Positions 9,299 through 18,690 of a stretch of DNA of 64,000 nucleotides are shown here, piece after piece. The stretch lies in NCBI RefSeq assembly GCF_002078505.1, contig NZ_LUAV01000007.1:62001-126000 (forward strand), given 5' to 3'. The position numbers and the translations under genes are program-made. Source of the DNA: Ensifer aridi (GTDB taxonomy: Bacteria; Pseudomonadota; Alphaproteobacteria; Rhizobiales; Rhizobiaceae). Position 1 is the stretch's first letter. The number at the start of each line of letters is the position of its first letter. Below the pieces are notes generated by a model. That model ran no database searches. It saw only the letters and a program-made list of their open reading frames with translations, and was not told where the DNA came from.

Positions 9299-10749
9299 CG
9301 GGCGCAACGATCCTCGTAGCGGATGACGACGCTGCCATTCGCACCGTGCTCAACCAGGCCCTGAGCCGTGCCGGATACGACGTGCGGATCACCTCCAATG
9401 CGGCGACCCTCTGGCGCTGGATTGCCGCCGGCGATGGCGACCTGGTCGTCACCGACGTGGTGATGCCGGACGAGAATGCCTTCGATCTCCTGCCGCGGAT
9501 CAAGAAGGCGCGACCGGACCTGCCGGTCCTGGTGATGAGCGCCCAGAACACCTTCATGACGGCGATCAAGGCATCGGAGAAGGGCGCCTACGATTATCTG
9601 CCGAAGCCTTTCGACCTGACCGAGCTGATCGGCATTATCGGCCGGGCGCTTGCCGAGCCGAAGCGCCGCCCTTCCAAGCTCGACGACGACTCGCAGGACG
9701 GCATGCCGCTCGTCGGCCGCTCCGCCGCCATGCAGGAAATCTACCGGGTGCTGGCGCGCCTGATGCAGACCGACCTGACGCTGATGATCACCGGCGAATC
9801 CGGGACCGGCAAGGAACTGGTCGCGCGTGCGCTGCACGACTATGGCAAACGGAGAAACGGCCCCTTCGTCGCGATCAACATGGCGGCGATCCCGCGCGAC
9901 CTCATCGAATCGGAACTGTTCGGCCACGAGAAGGGGGCGTTCACCGGCGCGCAGACCCGCTCCACCGGCCGTTTCGAACAGGCCGAAGGCGGAACGCTCT
10001 TCCTCGATGAAATCGGCGACATGCCGATGGACGCTCAGACCCGGCTTCTGCGCGTACTGCAGCAGGGCGAGTATACGACGGTCGGAGGCCGCACACCGAT
10101 CCGCTCCGACGTGCGCATCGTCGCAGCGACGAATAAGGATCTGAAACAGTCGATCAATCAGGGGCTTTTCCGCGAGGACCTCTATTATCGGCTGAACGTC
10201 GTTCCGCTGCGCCTGCCGCCGCTCAGAGACCGCGCCGAGGATATCCCGGATCTCGTCCGCCATTTCGTTCAGCAGGCCGAAAAGGAGGGGCTCGATGCCA
10301 AGCGCTTCGATCAGGAGGCGCTGGAACTGATGAAAGCGCATCCCTGGCCGGGCAATGTGCGCGAGCTCGAGAACCTCGTCCGCCGGCTGACCGCACTTTA
10401 TCCACAGGATGTCATCACTCGCGAGATCATCGAGAACGAGCTGCGCTCGGAGGTGCCCGACAGCCCGATCGAGAAGGCCGCAACCCGTAACGGTTCGATG
10501 TCGATCTCGCAGGCGGTCGAGGAAAACATGCGCCAATATTTCGCAAGCTTTGGCGACGCCTTACCGCCTTCCGGCCTTTATGACCGCGTGCTTGCGGAGA
10601 TGGAATATCCGTTGATTCTCGCGGCGCTGACGGCCACGAGGGGCAACCAGATCAAGGCAGCCGATCTGCTCGGTCTCAACCGGAACACCTTGCGCAAGAA
10701 GATCCGCGAGCTTGGGGTCTCGGTTTATCGCAGCTCGCGTAGCGCTTGA
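9295..10749 (+). CDS. ntrC: Nitrogen regulator NtrC (sigma-54 activator)
   Basis: 484 residues. Receiver domain with phosphoacceptor Asp54 (VVTDVVMPD) and Lys104; AAA+ domain with Walker A GESGTGKE (167-174), the sigma-54 contact loop GAFTGA (214-219) and Walker B TLFLDE (234-239); C-terminal Fis-type helix-turn-helix ending in [20 protein letters not shown]. Phosphorylated NtrC activates sigma-54 promoters for nitrogen scavenging genes. It is the last gene of dusB-ntrB-ntrC; a hairpin follows 6 bases after the stop. The intact GAFTGA contrasts with its neighbour NtrX. Confidence 0.97.
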   Translation: MTGATILVADDDAAIRTVLNQALSRAGYDVRITSNAATLWRWIAAGDGDLVVTDVVMPDENAFDLLPRIKKARPDLPVLVMSAQNTFMTAIKASEKGAYDYLPKPFDLTELIGIIGRALAEPKRRPSKLDDDSQDGMPLVGRSAAMQEIYRVLARLMQTDLTLMITGESGTGKELVARALHDYGKRRNGPFVAINMAAIPRDLIESELFGHEKGAFTGAQTRSTGRFEQAEGGTLFLDEIGDMPMDAQTRLLRVLQQGEYTTVGGRTPIRSDVRIVAATNKDLKQSINQGLFREDLYYRLNVVPLRLPPLRDRAEDIPDLVRHFVQQAEKEGLDAKRFDQEALELMKAHPWPGNVRELENLVRRLTALYPQDVITREIIENELRSEVPDSPIEKAATRNGSMSISQAVEENMRQYFASFGDALPPSGLYDRVLAEMEYPLILAALTATRGNQIKAADLLGLNRNTLRKKIRELGVSVYRSSRSA

Positions 10750-10754
10750 CTAAG

Positions 10755-10774
10755 ATGCAACACCGTTGCATTTT
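10755..10774 (+). terminator. Short intrinsic-terminator-like hairpin after ntrC
   Basis: ATGCAAC and GTTGCAT form a perfect 7-bp stem with a 3-base loop, followed by TTTT. It starts 6 bases after the ntrC stop. The stem is AT-rich, so termination may be partial, allowing some read-through into ntrYX. Confidence 0.5.
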
Positions 10775-10947
10775 CGCCACAATGCGTTGCTTGAACCTCC
10801 GGTAGGCGTCGATTCGACAGGCGCTTCGGTTGAGCCGTTGCGTGCGGGGGCCATCCTGGGACGGCGCCGCCGCGTTCAGTTCTTAGGTCGGGAAGCGCAG
10901 GCTTGTGCCGGTGTCATCCGTGCGCCGGTTTGGGGGAAGCATTTTTC

Positions 10948-13221
10948 ATGGTGGATGGAATGGCCTTGCCATTGGGCACGGAGGACGGTGTCACTGCTGC
11001 CCAGGATCGGCGAGCTTCCTTCGCTTTGCCGGGGCTGATGCTGGCGACCGGCGCGCTGATCTGTGCCACCCTGTCGCTTCTCGTTCTTCTTGGTCTGACC
11101 CCCATTCGGCCCGAGCGCAACATCGTCATCGCCTGCGCCGGCATCAACGGTATCTTCGTCGTTGGCCTGATCTATCTCATCGCCCGCGAGATCCTGCGGC
11201 TCTTGAGGGCGCGCAGCAAAGGGAGGGCGGCGGCGCGGCTGCATGTGCGCATCGTCGCGCTGTTCTCGATCGTCGCGATCACGCCCGCCATCCTGGTCGC
11301 GATTTTCGCCAGCATCACCCTCGACGTCGGCCTCGACCGTTGGTTCTCGCTGCGCACGCAGGCGATCGTCAGCTCTTCGCTCAACGTCGCACAGGCCTAT
11401 GTGTTGGAGAATGCCAGCTATCTCCAGGGCCAGACGGTTTCGATGGCCAATGACCTCGAGCGTAACCGCCAGCTCTACAGCCTCGACCGCACCGGATTCA
11501 TCGAATTGATGACGCGACAGGCGCGCGGCCGCGGCATGCTCGGCGCCTTTCTTGTGCGCGCTGACGGGAGCGCCATACTTCAGGCCAATATCTCGACCGA
11601 CCGGCCGCTGCCCGCCATTCCGCAGGACGCGCTGAAAAGCACCGTCGCCGGCCAGCCGACGCTTATTCCTCCTGGCGTCACCAATCTCGTAGGCGCCGTC
11701 GTTCCGCTGGAAAACATTCCCGGCACCTATCTCTACACCGTCCGCAACGTCGATCCGGAAGTCATGCGCTCTATGCGGCTGATGGAGGAGAACACCGCCG
11801 AGTACAAGGCGCTCGAGGCGGGGCGTACATCCCTGCAGATCGCCTTCGGCGTCCTCTACATCGGCTTCGCTCTGATCGTGCTCCTGGCAGCGATCTGGAC
11901 CGCCATCGCCGTCGCCGACCGCATCGTTCGGCCGATCCGGCAGTTGATCGGCGCGGCCGACAGTGTCGCCTCCGGCAATCTCGATGTCGTCGTACCCGTC
12001 CGCGCCGTCGATGGCGATGTCGGTAACCTGTCGCGTACCTTCAACAAGATGGTCAGCGAGATCCGCACCCAACAGGAGCAGATCCTGGTGGCGAAGGACG
12101 AGGTCGATCAGCGGCGCCGGTTCATAGAGGCGGTGCTTTCCGGCGTCACCGCAGCGGTCATCGGCGTCGGCAGGGACCGTCGCATCACCATTTTCAATCC
12201 CTCATCCGAAGAGGTCCTCCGTAGGGACGCCGCCGGGCTCATTGGAGCGAGCCTCAGCGAGATTGCGCCGGAGATCGAAGCGGTGCTCGTCGAGGCCGAA
12301 AGCCGCTACCGCAACGATTATCGTAAGCAGATCAACATCATGCGTGGCGGAACTGAGCGGACACTGAATGTCCAGGTAACTCGGGAGGAGGGCGACGAAT
12401 CGCACGGCTCCTACGTCATCACTATCGACGACATCACGGATCTGGTGATCGCGCAGCGCTCCACGGCCTGGGCGGACGTTGCCCGCCGCATCGCGCACGA
12501 GATCAAGAACCCGTTGACGCCGATCCAGCTTTCGGCCGAGAGGCTGAGGCGCCGGTACGGCAAGCAGATCGACCAGGAGGACAGGGCGGTTTTCGACCAG
12601 TGCACGGACACAATCGTACGCCAGGTGGAGGACATCGGCCGCATGGTGGACGAGTTCTCGGCTTTTGCGCGCATGCCGAAGCCGACGAAGGAAAAGTCCG
12701 ACCTGCGGGCGATCCTGAAAGACGCCGTCTTCCTGCGCGAGATGGGCAACAACCACATCACGTTCGTGCGCGATTTCGGCGACGAACCGCTCGACGGGCA
12801 GTTCGACAGCCGCATGCTCGGCCAAGCCTTCGGCAACATCGTCAAGAATGCGGTGGAGGCGATCGAGGCGGTGCCGGCGAGTGCCGCGCGGGCAACGCCG
12901 AAAATCGTCATTCGCTCCCGTCGCGACGGCGCCACCGGGCGCTATGTCGTCGATGTCATCGACAACGGCAAGGGGCTGCCGACCGAGAACCGGCACCGGA
13001 TTCTGGAGCCGTACATGACGATGCGCGAGAAAGGGACGGGGCTCGGCCTCGCAATCGTCAAGAAGATCATCGAGGACCATGGCGGGCAACTGGAACTGCA
13101 CGACGCACCGGCGGATTTCGACGACGGCGTGGGGGCGATGATCCGGGTGATTCTGCCGCCTGCCGGAGAAACCGGAGGCGAAAATACTGTGAAAGATAAG
13201 GGCAATACCAATGGCGGCTGA
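10948..13221 (+). CDS. ntrY: Membrane sensor histidine kinase NtrY
   Basis: 757 residues. Three hydrophobic segments (about 28-51, 59-82, 101-124), a periplasmic stretch of about 170 residues, a fourth membrane helix (about 298-321), then HAMP, a PAS domain (about 390-500), the phosphoacceptor His517 in [16 protein letters not shown], and an ATPase domain with DNGKGLP and GTGLGLAI. It partners NtrX. An earlier in-frame GTG (10903) exists; I prefer the ATG at 10948, with GGGGGA about ten bases upstream and the usual family length. It follows ntrC by about 200 bases holding a hairpin, so it may have its own promoter. It overlaps ntrX by 11 bases. Confidence 0.95.
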   Translation: MVDGMALPLGTEDGVTAAQDRRASFALPGLMLATGALICATLSLLVLLGLTPIRPERNIVIACAGINGIFVVGLIYLIAREILRLLRARSKGRAAARLHVRIVALFSIVAITPAILVAIFASITLDVGLDRWFSLRTQAIVSSSLNVAQAYVLENASYLQGQTVSMANDLERNRQLYSLDRTGFIELMTRQARGRGMLGAFLVRADGSAILQANISTDRPLPAIPQDALKSTVAGQPTLIPPGVTNLVGAVVPLENIPGTYLYTVRNVDPEVMRSMRLMEENTAEYKALEAGRTSLQIAFGVLYIGFALIVLLAAIWTAIAVADRIVRPIRQLIGAADSVASGNLDVVVPVRAVDGDVGNLSRTFNKMVSEIRTQQEQILVAKDEVDQRRRFIEAVLSGVTAAVIGVGRDRRITIFNPSSEEVLRRDAAGLIGASLSEIAPEIEAVLVEAESRYRNDYRKQINIMRGGTERTLNVQVTREEGDESHGSYVITIDDITDLVIAQRSTAWADVARRIAHEIKNPLTPIQLSAERLRRRYGKQIDQEDRAVFDQCTDTIVRQVEDIGRMVDEFSAFARMPKPTKEKSDLRAILKDAVFLREMGNNHITFVRDFGDEPLDGQFDSRMLGQAFGNIVKNAVEAIEAVPASAARATPKIVIRSRRDGATGRYVVDVIDNGKGLPTENRHRILEPYMTMREKGTGLGLAIVKKIIEDHGGQLELHDAPADFDDGVGAMIRVILPPAGETGGENTVKDKGNTNGG

Positions 13222-14575
13222 TATTCTGGTTGTGGATGATGAGGAAGATATCCGTGAGATCGTCTCCGGTATCCTGTCGGACGAAGGCCATGAGACGCGG
13301 ACCGCTTACGACAGCGACAGCGCGCTTGCGGCGATCAACGACCGCGTGCCGCGGCTCATTTTCCTCGACATCTGGATGCAGGGCAGCAAGCTCGACGGGC
13401 TGGCGCTTCTCGACGAGATCAAGAGCCGCCATCCCGATTTGCCGGTGGTGATGATTTCCGGCCATGGCAACATCGAGACGGCCGTTTCCGCCATCAAGCG
13501 CGGCGCTTATGACTTCATCGAGAAGCCGTTCAAGGCGGATCGGCTCATTCTCATCGCCGAGCGCGCGCTCGAAAATTCGAAGCTCAAGCGCGAAGTCTCC
13601 GAACTGAAAAGAAAGTCTGGCGACCCGGTGGAGCTCATCGGGACCTCCGTTGCGGTCTCGCAACTGCGCCAGATGATCGAGAAGGTGGCGCCGACCAATA
13701 GCCGCATCATGATCCAGGGGCCGTCAGGCTCCGGCAAGGAACTCGTCGCGCGGATGATCCATCGCAAGTCCGCGCGGGCGAACGGTCCTTTCGTCGCGCT
13801 GAACGCCGCTGCGATCACGCCGGATAGAATGGAGATCGCCCTTTTCGGCACCGAGGGCACAGCCGGCCAGCCGCGCCGAACAGGCGCGCTCGAGGAGGCG
13901 CATGGCGGCATCCTCTATCTCGACGAGGTCGGCGAGATGCCGCGCGAGACGCAGAACAAGATCCTGCGCGTTCTCGTCGATCAGCAGTTCGAGCGCGTGG
14001 GCGGTTCGAAGCGCGTCAGGGTGGATGTTCGTATCATCTCCTCGACCGCGTACAACCTCGAGAACATGATCGCGGAAGGACTTTTTCGCGAAGACCTCTA
14101 CCATCGGTTAGCGGTAATCCCGGTTCGCGTGCCGGCCCTTGCCGAGAGACGGGAGGACATCCCCTTCCTCGTCGACATGTTCATGCGCCAGGTGAGCGAA
14201 CAGGCGGGCATTCGCCCGCGCAGGATCGGCGAGGACGCGCTCGCCGTGCTGCAGGCGCATGACTGGCCAGGCAACATCCGGCAGTTGCGCAACAACATAG
14301 AGCGCCTGATGATTCTCGCACGAAGCGACGGGCCGGATACGCCGATCAGCGCCGACATGCTGCCCAATGAGGTGGGAGATACCTTGCCGAAGATTTCCGC
14401 CCAGGGCGATCAGCACATCATGACCCTGCCGCTGCGTGAGGCGCGTGAAATGTTCGAGCGCGATTATTTGATCGCGCAGATCAACCGGTTCGGCGGAAAT
14501 ATCTCGCGCACCGCTGAATTTGTCGGCATGGAGCGCTCCGCCCTTCACCGCAAACTGAAATCGCTGGGTGTATGA
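13211..14575 (+). CDS. ntrX: Response regulator NtrX
   Basis: 454 residues. Receiver domain with Asp53 (FLDIWM) and Lys105, AAA+ domain with Walker A GPSGSGKE (170-177) and ILYLDE (234-239), and a C-terminal Fis-type helix-turn-helix ending SALHRKLKSLGV. The stretch where sigma-54 activators carry GAFTGA reads FGTEGTAGQPRRTG here, so the sigma-54 contact loop is absent. NtrX likely regulates through DNA binding rather than as a classical enhancer-binding protein. In alphaproteobacteria NtrYX is tied to nitrogen, redox and cell-cycle control. The start lies inside the end of ntrY; SD-like AAGATAAGGG precedes it. Confidence 0.95.
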   Translation: MAADILVVDDEEDIREIVSGILSDEGHETRTAYDSDSALAAINDRVPRLIFLDIWMQGSKLDGLALLDEIKSRHPDLPVVMISGHGNIETAVSAIKRGAYDFIEKPFKADRLILIAERALENSKLKREVSELKRKSGDPVELIGTSVAVSQLRQMIEKVAPTNSRIMIQGPSGSGKELVARMIHRKSARANGPFVALNAAAITPDRMEIALFGTEGTAGQPRRTGALEEAHGGILYLDEVGEMPRETQNKILRVLVDQQFERVGGSKRVRVDVRIISSTAYNLENMIAEGLFREDLYHRLAVIPVRVPALAERREDIPFLVDMFMRQVSEQAGIRPRRIGEDALAVLQAHDWPGNIRQLRNNIERLMILARSDGPDTPISADMLPNEVGDTLPKISAQGDQHIMTLPLREAREMFERDYLIAQINRFGGNISRTAEFVGMERSALHRKLKSLGV

Positions 14576-14654
14576 TTCGAAGTCGTCACCGAGTGGATTT
14601 CCCGCCGCGTGCCGAGCGATTCGAAGGGCCTGTCCGAGGACTTAAGGAACAGCG

Positions 14655-16031
14655 ATGAAAGTGATCATATGCGGGGCGGGGCAGGTGGGTTACGGCATTG
14701 CCGAACGTCTGTCGCGGGAGAACAACGACGTCTCGGTGATCGACACCTCCGCCGCGCTGATCGCCCACATAACCGAGACGCTCGACGTGCGAGGCTATGT
14801 CGGCCACGGCGCACATCCGGAAGTGCTGGCGAAGGCCGGCGCCGATCAGGCCGACATGATTATCGCCGTGACGCTGTTCGACGAAGTCAACATCGTCGCC
14901 TGCGAAGTGGCGCACGCGATCTTCAACGTGCCGACGAAGGTGGCCCGTATCCGGGCACAGGCTTATCTGGCGCCGGAATATTCCGACCTCTTCTCACGCG
15001 AGAACGTGCCGATCGATGTTACGATTTCGCCGGAAATCGAGGTGGGGCGGCTCGTGCTGCGCCGGATCTCCTTTCCGGGCGCGACCGATGTCGTGCGTTT
15101 CGCCGACGACCGCATCGCCATGCTGGCGATCGAGTGCATGGAGGATTGCCCTGTCGTCGACACGCCCCTCCAGCAACTGAGCGAACTCTTCCCCGATCTG
15201 CTCGCAACCGTCACCGGCATCTTCCGAGATGGCAAATTGATCATCCCGCATTCGTCCGACGAGCTGAAAACCGGCGATCTCGCCTATGTCGTCTGTGACC
15301 GCGACCAGGCGCGCCGAACGCTTGCGCTCTTCGGCCACGAGGAGCAGGAAGCGCGCAGGATCGTCATACTGGGCGCCGGCAATATCGGTTATTTCGTCGC
15401 CCGGACGATCGAGGAGCAGCAGCCCCGCATGCGGGTGAAGCTCATCGAGAACGACCGCGATCGCGCCGTCCTCGTCGCCGACAAGCTCAACAGCGCGGTC
15501 GTCCTGCATGGCTCGGCCATGGACCAGCGTATCCTGATGCAGGCGGACGTCCAGGATGCCGATCTCGTCGTCGCGCTGACGAACAACGATCAGATCAATA
15601 TTCTCGGCAGCATGATGGCCAGGCGCCTCGGGGCGAAGTCGACGCTCGTGCTGATCAACGAACCCGCCTATCAGGATTTCGCCGGCACCGCGGGGGTCGA
15701 CGCCTATATCAACCCGCGGGCCGTGACCATTTCGCGTGTGCTGCAGCATGTGCGCAAGGGCCGAATCCGATCGGTCTACGCCGTCCAAAACGGTGTGGCG
15801 GAGGTGATCGAGGCGGAAGCGCTTGAAACCTCTCCGCTGGTCGGCAAGGCGCTGCGCGAGCTTGAATTGCCGGAGGGCATTCGCATCGGTGCGCTCTATC
15901 GCGACAAGGCCTACATCCGCCCCGACGGCGATACGCGGATAAAGGCGAAGGATCGCGTGGTCCTGCTTGCCGCCGCCGAGGCCGTCCGCGACGTCGAACA
16001 GCTTTTCCGAGTGAGCATCCAATATTTCTGA
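14655..16031 (+). CDS. trkA: Trk potassium uptake regulator TrkA
   Basis: 458 residues made of two tandem RCK units: NAD-binding folds beginning VIICGAGQVGYGIAERL (residue 3 on) and RIVILGAGNIGYFVART (about 235 on), each followed by a TrkA_C ligand domain. It is the cytoplasmic gating subunit of a Trk/Ktr K+ channel; the membrane partner (TrkH) is not in this window. It lies 79 bases after ntrX in the same direction, and dat follows by 7 bases. The ntrYX-trkA-dat-hfq order is a familiar alphaproteobacterial arrangement, though no mechanistic link to nitrogen control is visible. Confidence 0.93.
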   Translation: MKVIICGAGQVGYGIAERLSRENNDVSVIDTSAALIAHITETLDVRGYVGHGAHPEVLAKAGADQADMIIAVTLFDEVNIVACEVAHAIFNVPTKVARIRAQAYLAPEYSDLFSRENVPIDVTISPEIEVGRLVLRRISFPGATDVVRFADDRIAMLAIECMEDCPVVDTPLQQLSELFPDLLATVTGIFRDGKLIIPHSSDELKTGDLAYVVCDRDQARRTLALFGHEEQEARRIVILGAGNIGYFVARTIEEQQPRMRVKLIENDRDRAVLVADKLNSAVVLHGSAMDQRILMQADVQDADLVVALTNNDQINILGSMMARRLGAKSTLVLINEPAYQDFAGTAGVDAYINPRAVTISRVLQHVRKGRIRSVYAVQNGVAEVIEAEALETSPLVGKALRELELPEGIRIGALYRDKAYIRPDGDTRIKAKDRVVLLAAAEAVRDVEQLFRVSIQYF

Positions 16032-16038
16032 GGCCCCC

Positions 16039-16902
16039 ATGCCGAGAGTAGCCTATGTCAACGGGGCCTATGTACCCCACGCCGAAGCCGCCATTCACGT
16101 GGAGGACCGCGGCTACCAGTTTGCCGACGGCGTCTATGAAGTCTGCGAGGTGCGGCATGGCTTTATCGTCGATCTTCGCCGCCACCTCGATCGCCTCGAC
16201 CGTTCCCTGAACGAGCTCGGCATCGGCTGGCCGATGAGCCGGGCGGCGCTGACCCATGTCATTCGCGAGGTGCTCCGCCGGAACCGGGTCAGGAACGGTC
16301 TCTTCTATCTCCAGGTCACCCGTGGGGTCGCCCGTCGGGATCACGTCTTCCCGTCAAAGGACACGCCGCCGTCGATCGTCGTCACGGCGAAGCGGACGGA
16401 CGCCGCGGCGATCGCCCGGAAGAATACCGAGGGCATCTCGGCGATAACGGTGCCGGAAAACCGCTGGGATCGCGTCGACATCAAAACCGTCGGTCTCCTC
16501 CCGAACGTTTTAGCGCGCCAGAAGGCGAAGGAACTCGGCGCGCAGGAAGCGATCTTCGTCGATGCGGACGGCACGGTCAAAGAAGGGGCGGCGACGAATG
16601 TGTGGATCGTGGACAGGGACGGGATCTTGCGCACGCGCCCGGCGGAGCATGGCATTCTGCGCGGCGTGACGCGGACGACGCTCATGGATGTGGCAAAGCC
16701 GCTCGGCGTTAAGATCGAGGAAAAGGCTTTTTCTGTGGAGGAAATGCTTGCGGCCCGGGAGGTTTTCGTGACCGCCGCCACCAGCATCTGTTTCCCGGTT
16801 GTCTCCATAGACGGGAAGACCATCGGCAACGGCCATCCGGGAAGCATAGCGCAGAATATTCGCGAAGCCTTTTTCGACATTGCGGAAAAGACATTGATTT
16901 GA
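16039..16902 (+). CDS. dat: D-amino-acid transaminase (class IV aminotransferase)
   Basis: 287 residues, fold-type IV PLP enzyme. Conserved pieces: EDRGYQFADGVYEVCEV near residue 22, the PLP lysine in VDIKTVGLLPNVLARQKAKE (about residue 148), and KEGAATNVWIVDRDG, which binds the cofactor phosphate. D-alanine aminotransferases make D-glutamate for peptidoglycan from D-alanine and 2-oxoglutarate. Branched-chain aminotransferase and 4-amino-4-deoxychorismate lyase are sister families; the length and the RGYQFADGVYE block favour the D-amino-acid branch. It starts 7 bases after trkA and is followed about 110 bases later by hfq. Confidence 0.85.
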   Translation: MPRVAYVNGAYVPHAEAAIHVEDRGYQFADGVYEVCEVRHGFIVDLRRHLDRLDRSLNELGIGWPMSRAALTHVIREVLRRNRVRNGLFYLQVTRGVARRDHVFPSKDTPPSIVVTAKRTDAAAIARKNTEGISAITVPENRWDRVDIKTVGLLPNVLARQKAKELGAQEAIFVDADGTVKEGAATNVWIVDRDGILRTRPAEHGILRGVTRTTLMDVAKPLGVKIEEKAFSVEEMLAAREVFVTAATSICFPVVSIDGKTIGNGHPGSIAQNIREAFFDIAEKTLI

Positions 16903-17011
16903 TACCAAACTTGGAGAGGTGTCGGGGACGGTACTGTGACGCCTCGAAATCGCAGAATTTGACAAAAGGCCCCGGCGAAAAACGGCCGGCAAATAAGAAA
17001 GAAGCGGCGCG

Positions 17012-17254
17012 ATGGCGGAACGTTCTCAAAACTTGCAGGATCTCTTTCTCAATACGGTCCGCAAGCAAAAGATTTCTTTGACCATTTTCCTCATCAACGG
17101 CGTCAAACTGACGGGTGTCGTAACATCGTTTGACAATTTCTGTGTCCTGTTGCGCCGCGACGGCCATTCCCAGCTCGTCTACAAGCACGCCATCTCGACG
17201 ATCATGCCGGGCCAACCGCTGCAGATGTTCGAGAATGAGGAAGCAGCATCCTGA
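17012..17254 (+). CDS. hfq: RNA chaperone Hfq
   Basis: 80 residues, typical of alphaproteobacterial Hfq, which lacks a long C-terminal tail. The Sm1 motif ([20 protein letters not shown]) and the Sm2 motif ending in YKHAIST are clear; the YKHA element lines the poly-U pocket of the hexamer. Hfq pairs small RNAs with mRNAs; in rhizobia it affects nitrogen fixation and amino-acid transport, including genes present in this window such as aap (family knowledge). hflX follows 6 bases after the stop, the usual hfq-hflX pair. Confidence 0.97.
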
Positions 17255-17260
17255 CGGGAC

Positions 17261-18658
17261 GTGAGGAACATTACAAAGCGTGATTCAAAATCGTCGTCGA
17301 TCATCCCGGAGCTGGAACGGCTCCGCGACGACACGCGTGCTATCGTCGTCGTCCCGGTCCTTAAGAAGACGGGAAAACCATCCGCGGATGTCCTGACGCA
17401 GCCGATTGCGCGTTCCGACGAGAGCCGGCTGGAAGAGGCGACGGGTCTGGCGCTTGCCATCGAGCTCGACGTGGTGCACGGCACGATCGTGCCCGTCGCC
17501 CAGCCGAAACCCGGCACGTTGCTCGGCAGCGGCAAGATCGAGGAGATCGGCCATATCCTGAACGAGAAGGACGCAGGCCTGGTGATCGTCGATCACCCCC
17601 TGACACCGGTCCAGCAGCGCAATCTCGAAAAAGAATGGAACGCCAAGGTTATCGACCGTACGGGCCTCATTCTCGAAATCTTCGGCAGGCGCGCCTCCAC
17701 CAAGGAAGGTACGCTTCAAGTCGATCTCGCTCACCTCAATTACCAGAAGGGCCGTCTGGTCAGAAGCTGGACCCACCTCGAACGCCAGCGCGGTGGGGCG
17801 GGCTTCATGGGCGGTCCGGGTGAAACGCAGATCGAAGCTGACCGCCGCCTGCTGCAGGAGAAGATCGTGCGGCTGGAGCGCGAGCTGGAGCAGGTGCGCC
17901 GCACCCGGCAGCTTCACCGTTCGAAGCGCAAGAAGGTGCCGCACCCCATCGTAGCTCTGGTCGGCTATACGAACGCCGGTAAGTCGACGCTTTTCAACCG
18001 GATGACCGGAGCGGGCGTGCTCGCCGAGGACATGCTTTTCGCAACGCTCGACCCGACGCTCCGGCGTCTGAAGCTGCCGCACGGGCGCATGGTCATCCTC
18101 TCGGACACCGTAGGTTTCATCTCCGATCTTCCGACGCATCTGGTCGCGGCCTTCCGCGCCACGCTCGAGGAAGTCCTCGAAGCCGACCTGATCCTGCATG
18201 TCCGCGACCTCTCCGATCCCGACAATCAGGCGCAGGCGAGTGACGTGTTGCGCATCCTTGCCGATCTCGGCATCGACGAGAAGGAGGGGGCCGAGCGCAT
18301 CGTCGAGGTCTGGAACAAGATCGACAAGCTCGAGCCGGAGGTGCGTGAGGCGCTGGTGAAGAAGGCTGCGATTGCCGAGAACACCGTAGCGGTCTCCGCC
18401 ATCACCGGCGACGGCGTCGACGAGCTTCTTGCTGAAATCGGCCGGCGCCTTTCAGGCGTCATGACGGAATGCACGGTCGTCCTCGGTCTTGATCAACTGC
18501 AGTTGCTGCCTTGGGTCTACGAGCATGCGATCGTGGATGGGCGCGAAGACCTCGAGGACGGACGGGTCGGCCTCGACCTGCGGCTGACCGAAGCGGAGGC
18601 CGCCGAGCTTGAGAGGCGATTGGGCAACGGACCGAAACCGATCGAAGAGGATTGGTGA
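17261..18658 (+). CDS. hflX: Ribosome-associated GTPase HflX
   Basis: 465 residues from a GTG start 6 bases after hfq. Domains: an N-terminal HflX domain (about 25-190, with GSGKIEEIG and the glycine-rich GGAGFMGGPGETQIE linker), a coiled-coil (about 185-215), and a G domain with G1 GYTNAGKS, G3 DTVGFI and G4 NKID. HflX splits stalled or hibernating 70S ribosomes. No better start is visible nearby, and GTG coupled to the hfq stop is plausible. It ends directly at a perfect palindrome shared with the convergent mazG. Confidence 0.94.
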   Translation: MRNITKRDSKSSSIIPELERLRDDTRAIVVVPVLKKTGKPSADVLTQPIARSDESRLEEATGLALAIELDVVHGTIVPVAQPKPGTLLGSGKIEEIGHILNEKDAGLVIVDHPLTPVQQRNLEKEWNAKVIDRTGLILEIFGRRASTKEGTLQVDLAHLNYQKGRLVRSWTHLERQRGGAGFMGGPGETQIEADRRLLQEKIVRLERELEQVRRTRQLHRSKRKKVPHPIVALVGYTNAGKSTLFNRMTGAGVLAEDMLFATLDPTLRRLKLPHGRMVILSDTVGFISDLPTHLVAAFRATLEEVLEADLILHVRDLSDPDNQAQASDVLRILADLGIDEKEGAERIVEVWNKIDKLEPEVREALVKKAAIAENTVAVSAITGDGVDELLAEIGRRLSGVMTECTVVLGLDQLQLLPWVYEHAIVDGREDLEDGRVGLDLRLTEAEAAELERRLGNGPKPIEEDW

Positions 18659-18690
18659 AATTGACGTAACGGCATGCCGCTACGTCAATT
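18659..18690. terminator. Bidirectional palindromic terminator between hflX and mazG
   Basis: AATTGACGTA (18659-18668) and TACGTCAATT (18681-18690) are exact reverse complements around a 12-base loop that itself contains CGGCATGCCG. It begins right after the hflX stop, and the last codons and stop (TAG, 18680-18682) of the convergent mazG lie inside it. Confidence 0.65.

Noticed and set aside
10746..10774. CTTGAC at the ntrC stop as a promoter for ntrYX
   Set aside because: The -10 place at 17-18 bases falls in the hairpin and reads CATTTT or GCATTT, far from CTATAT.
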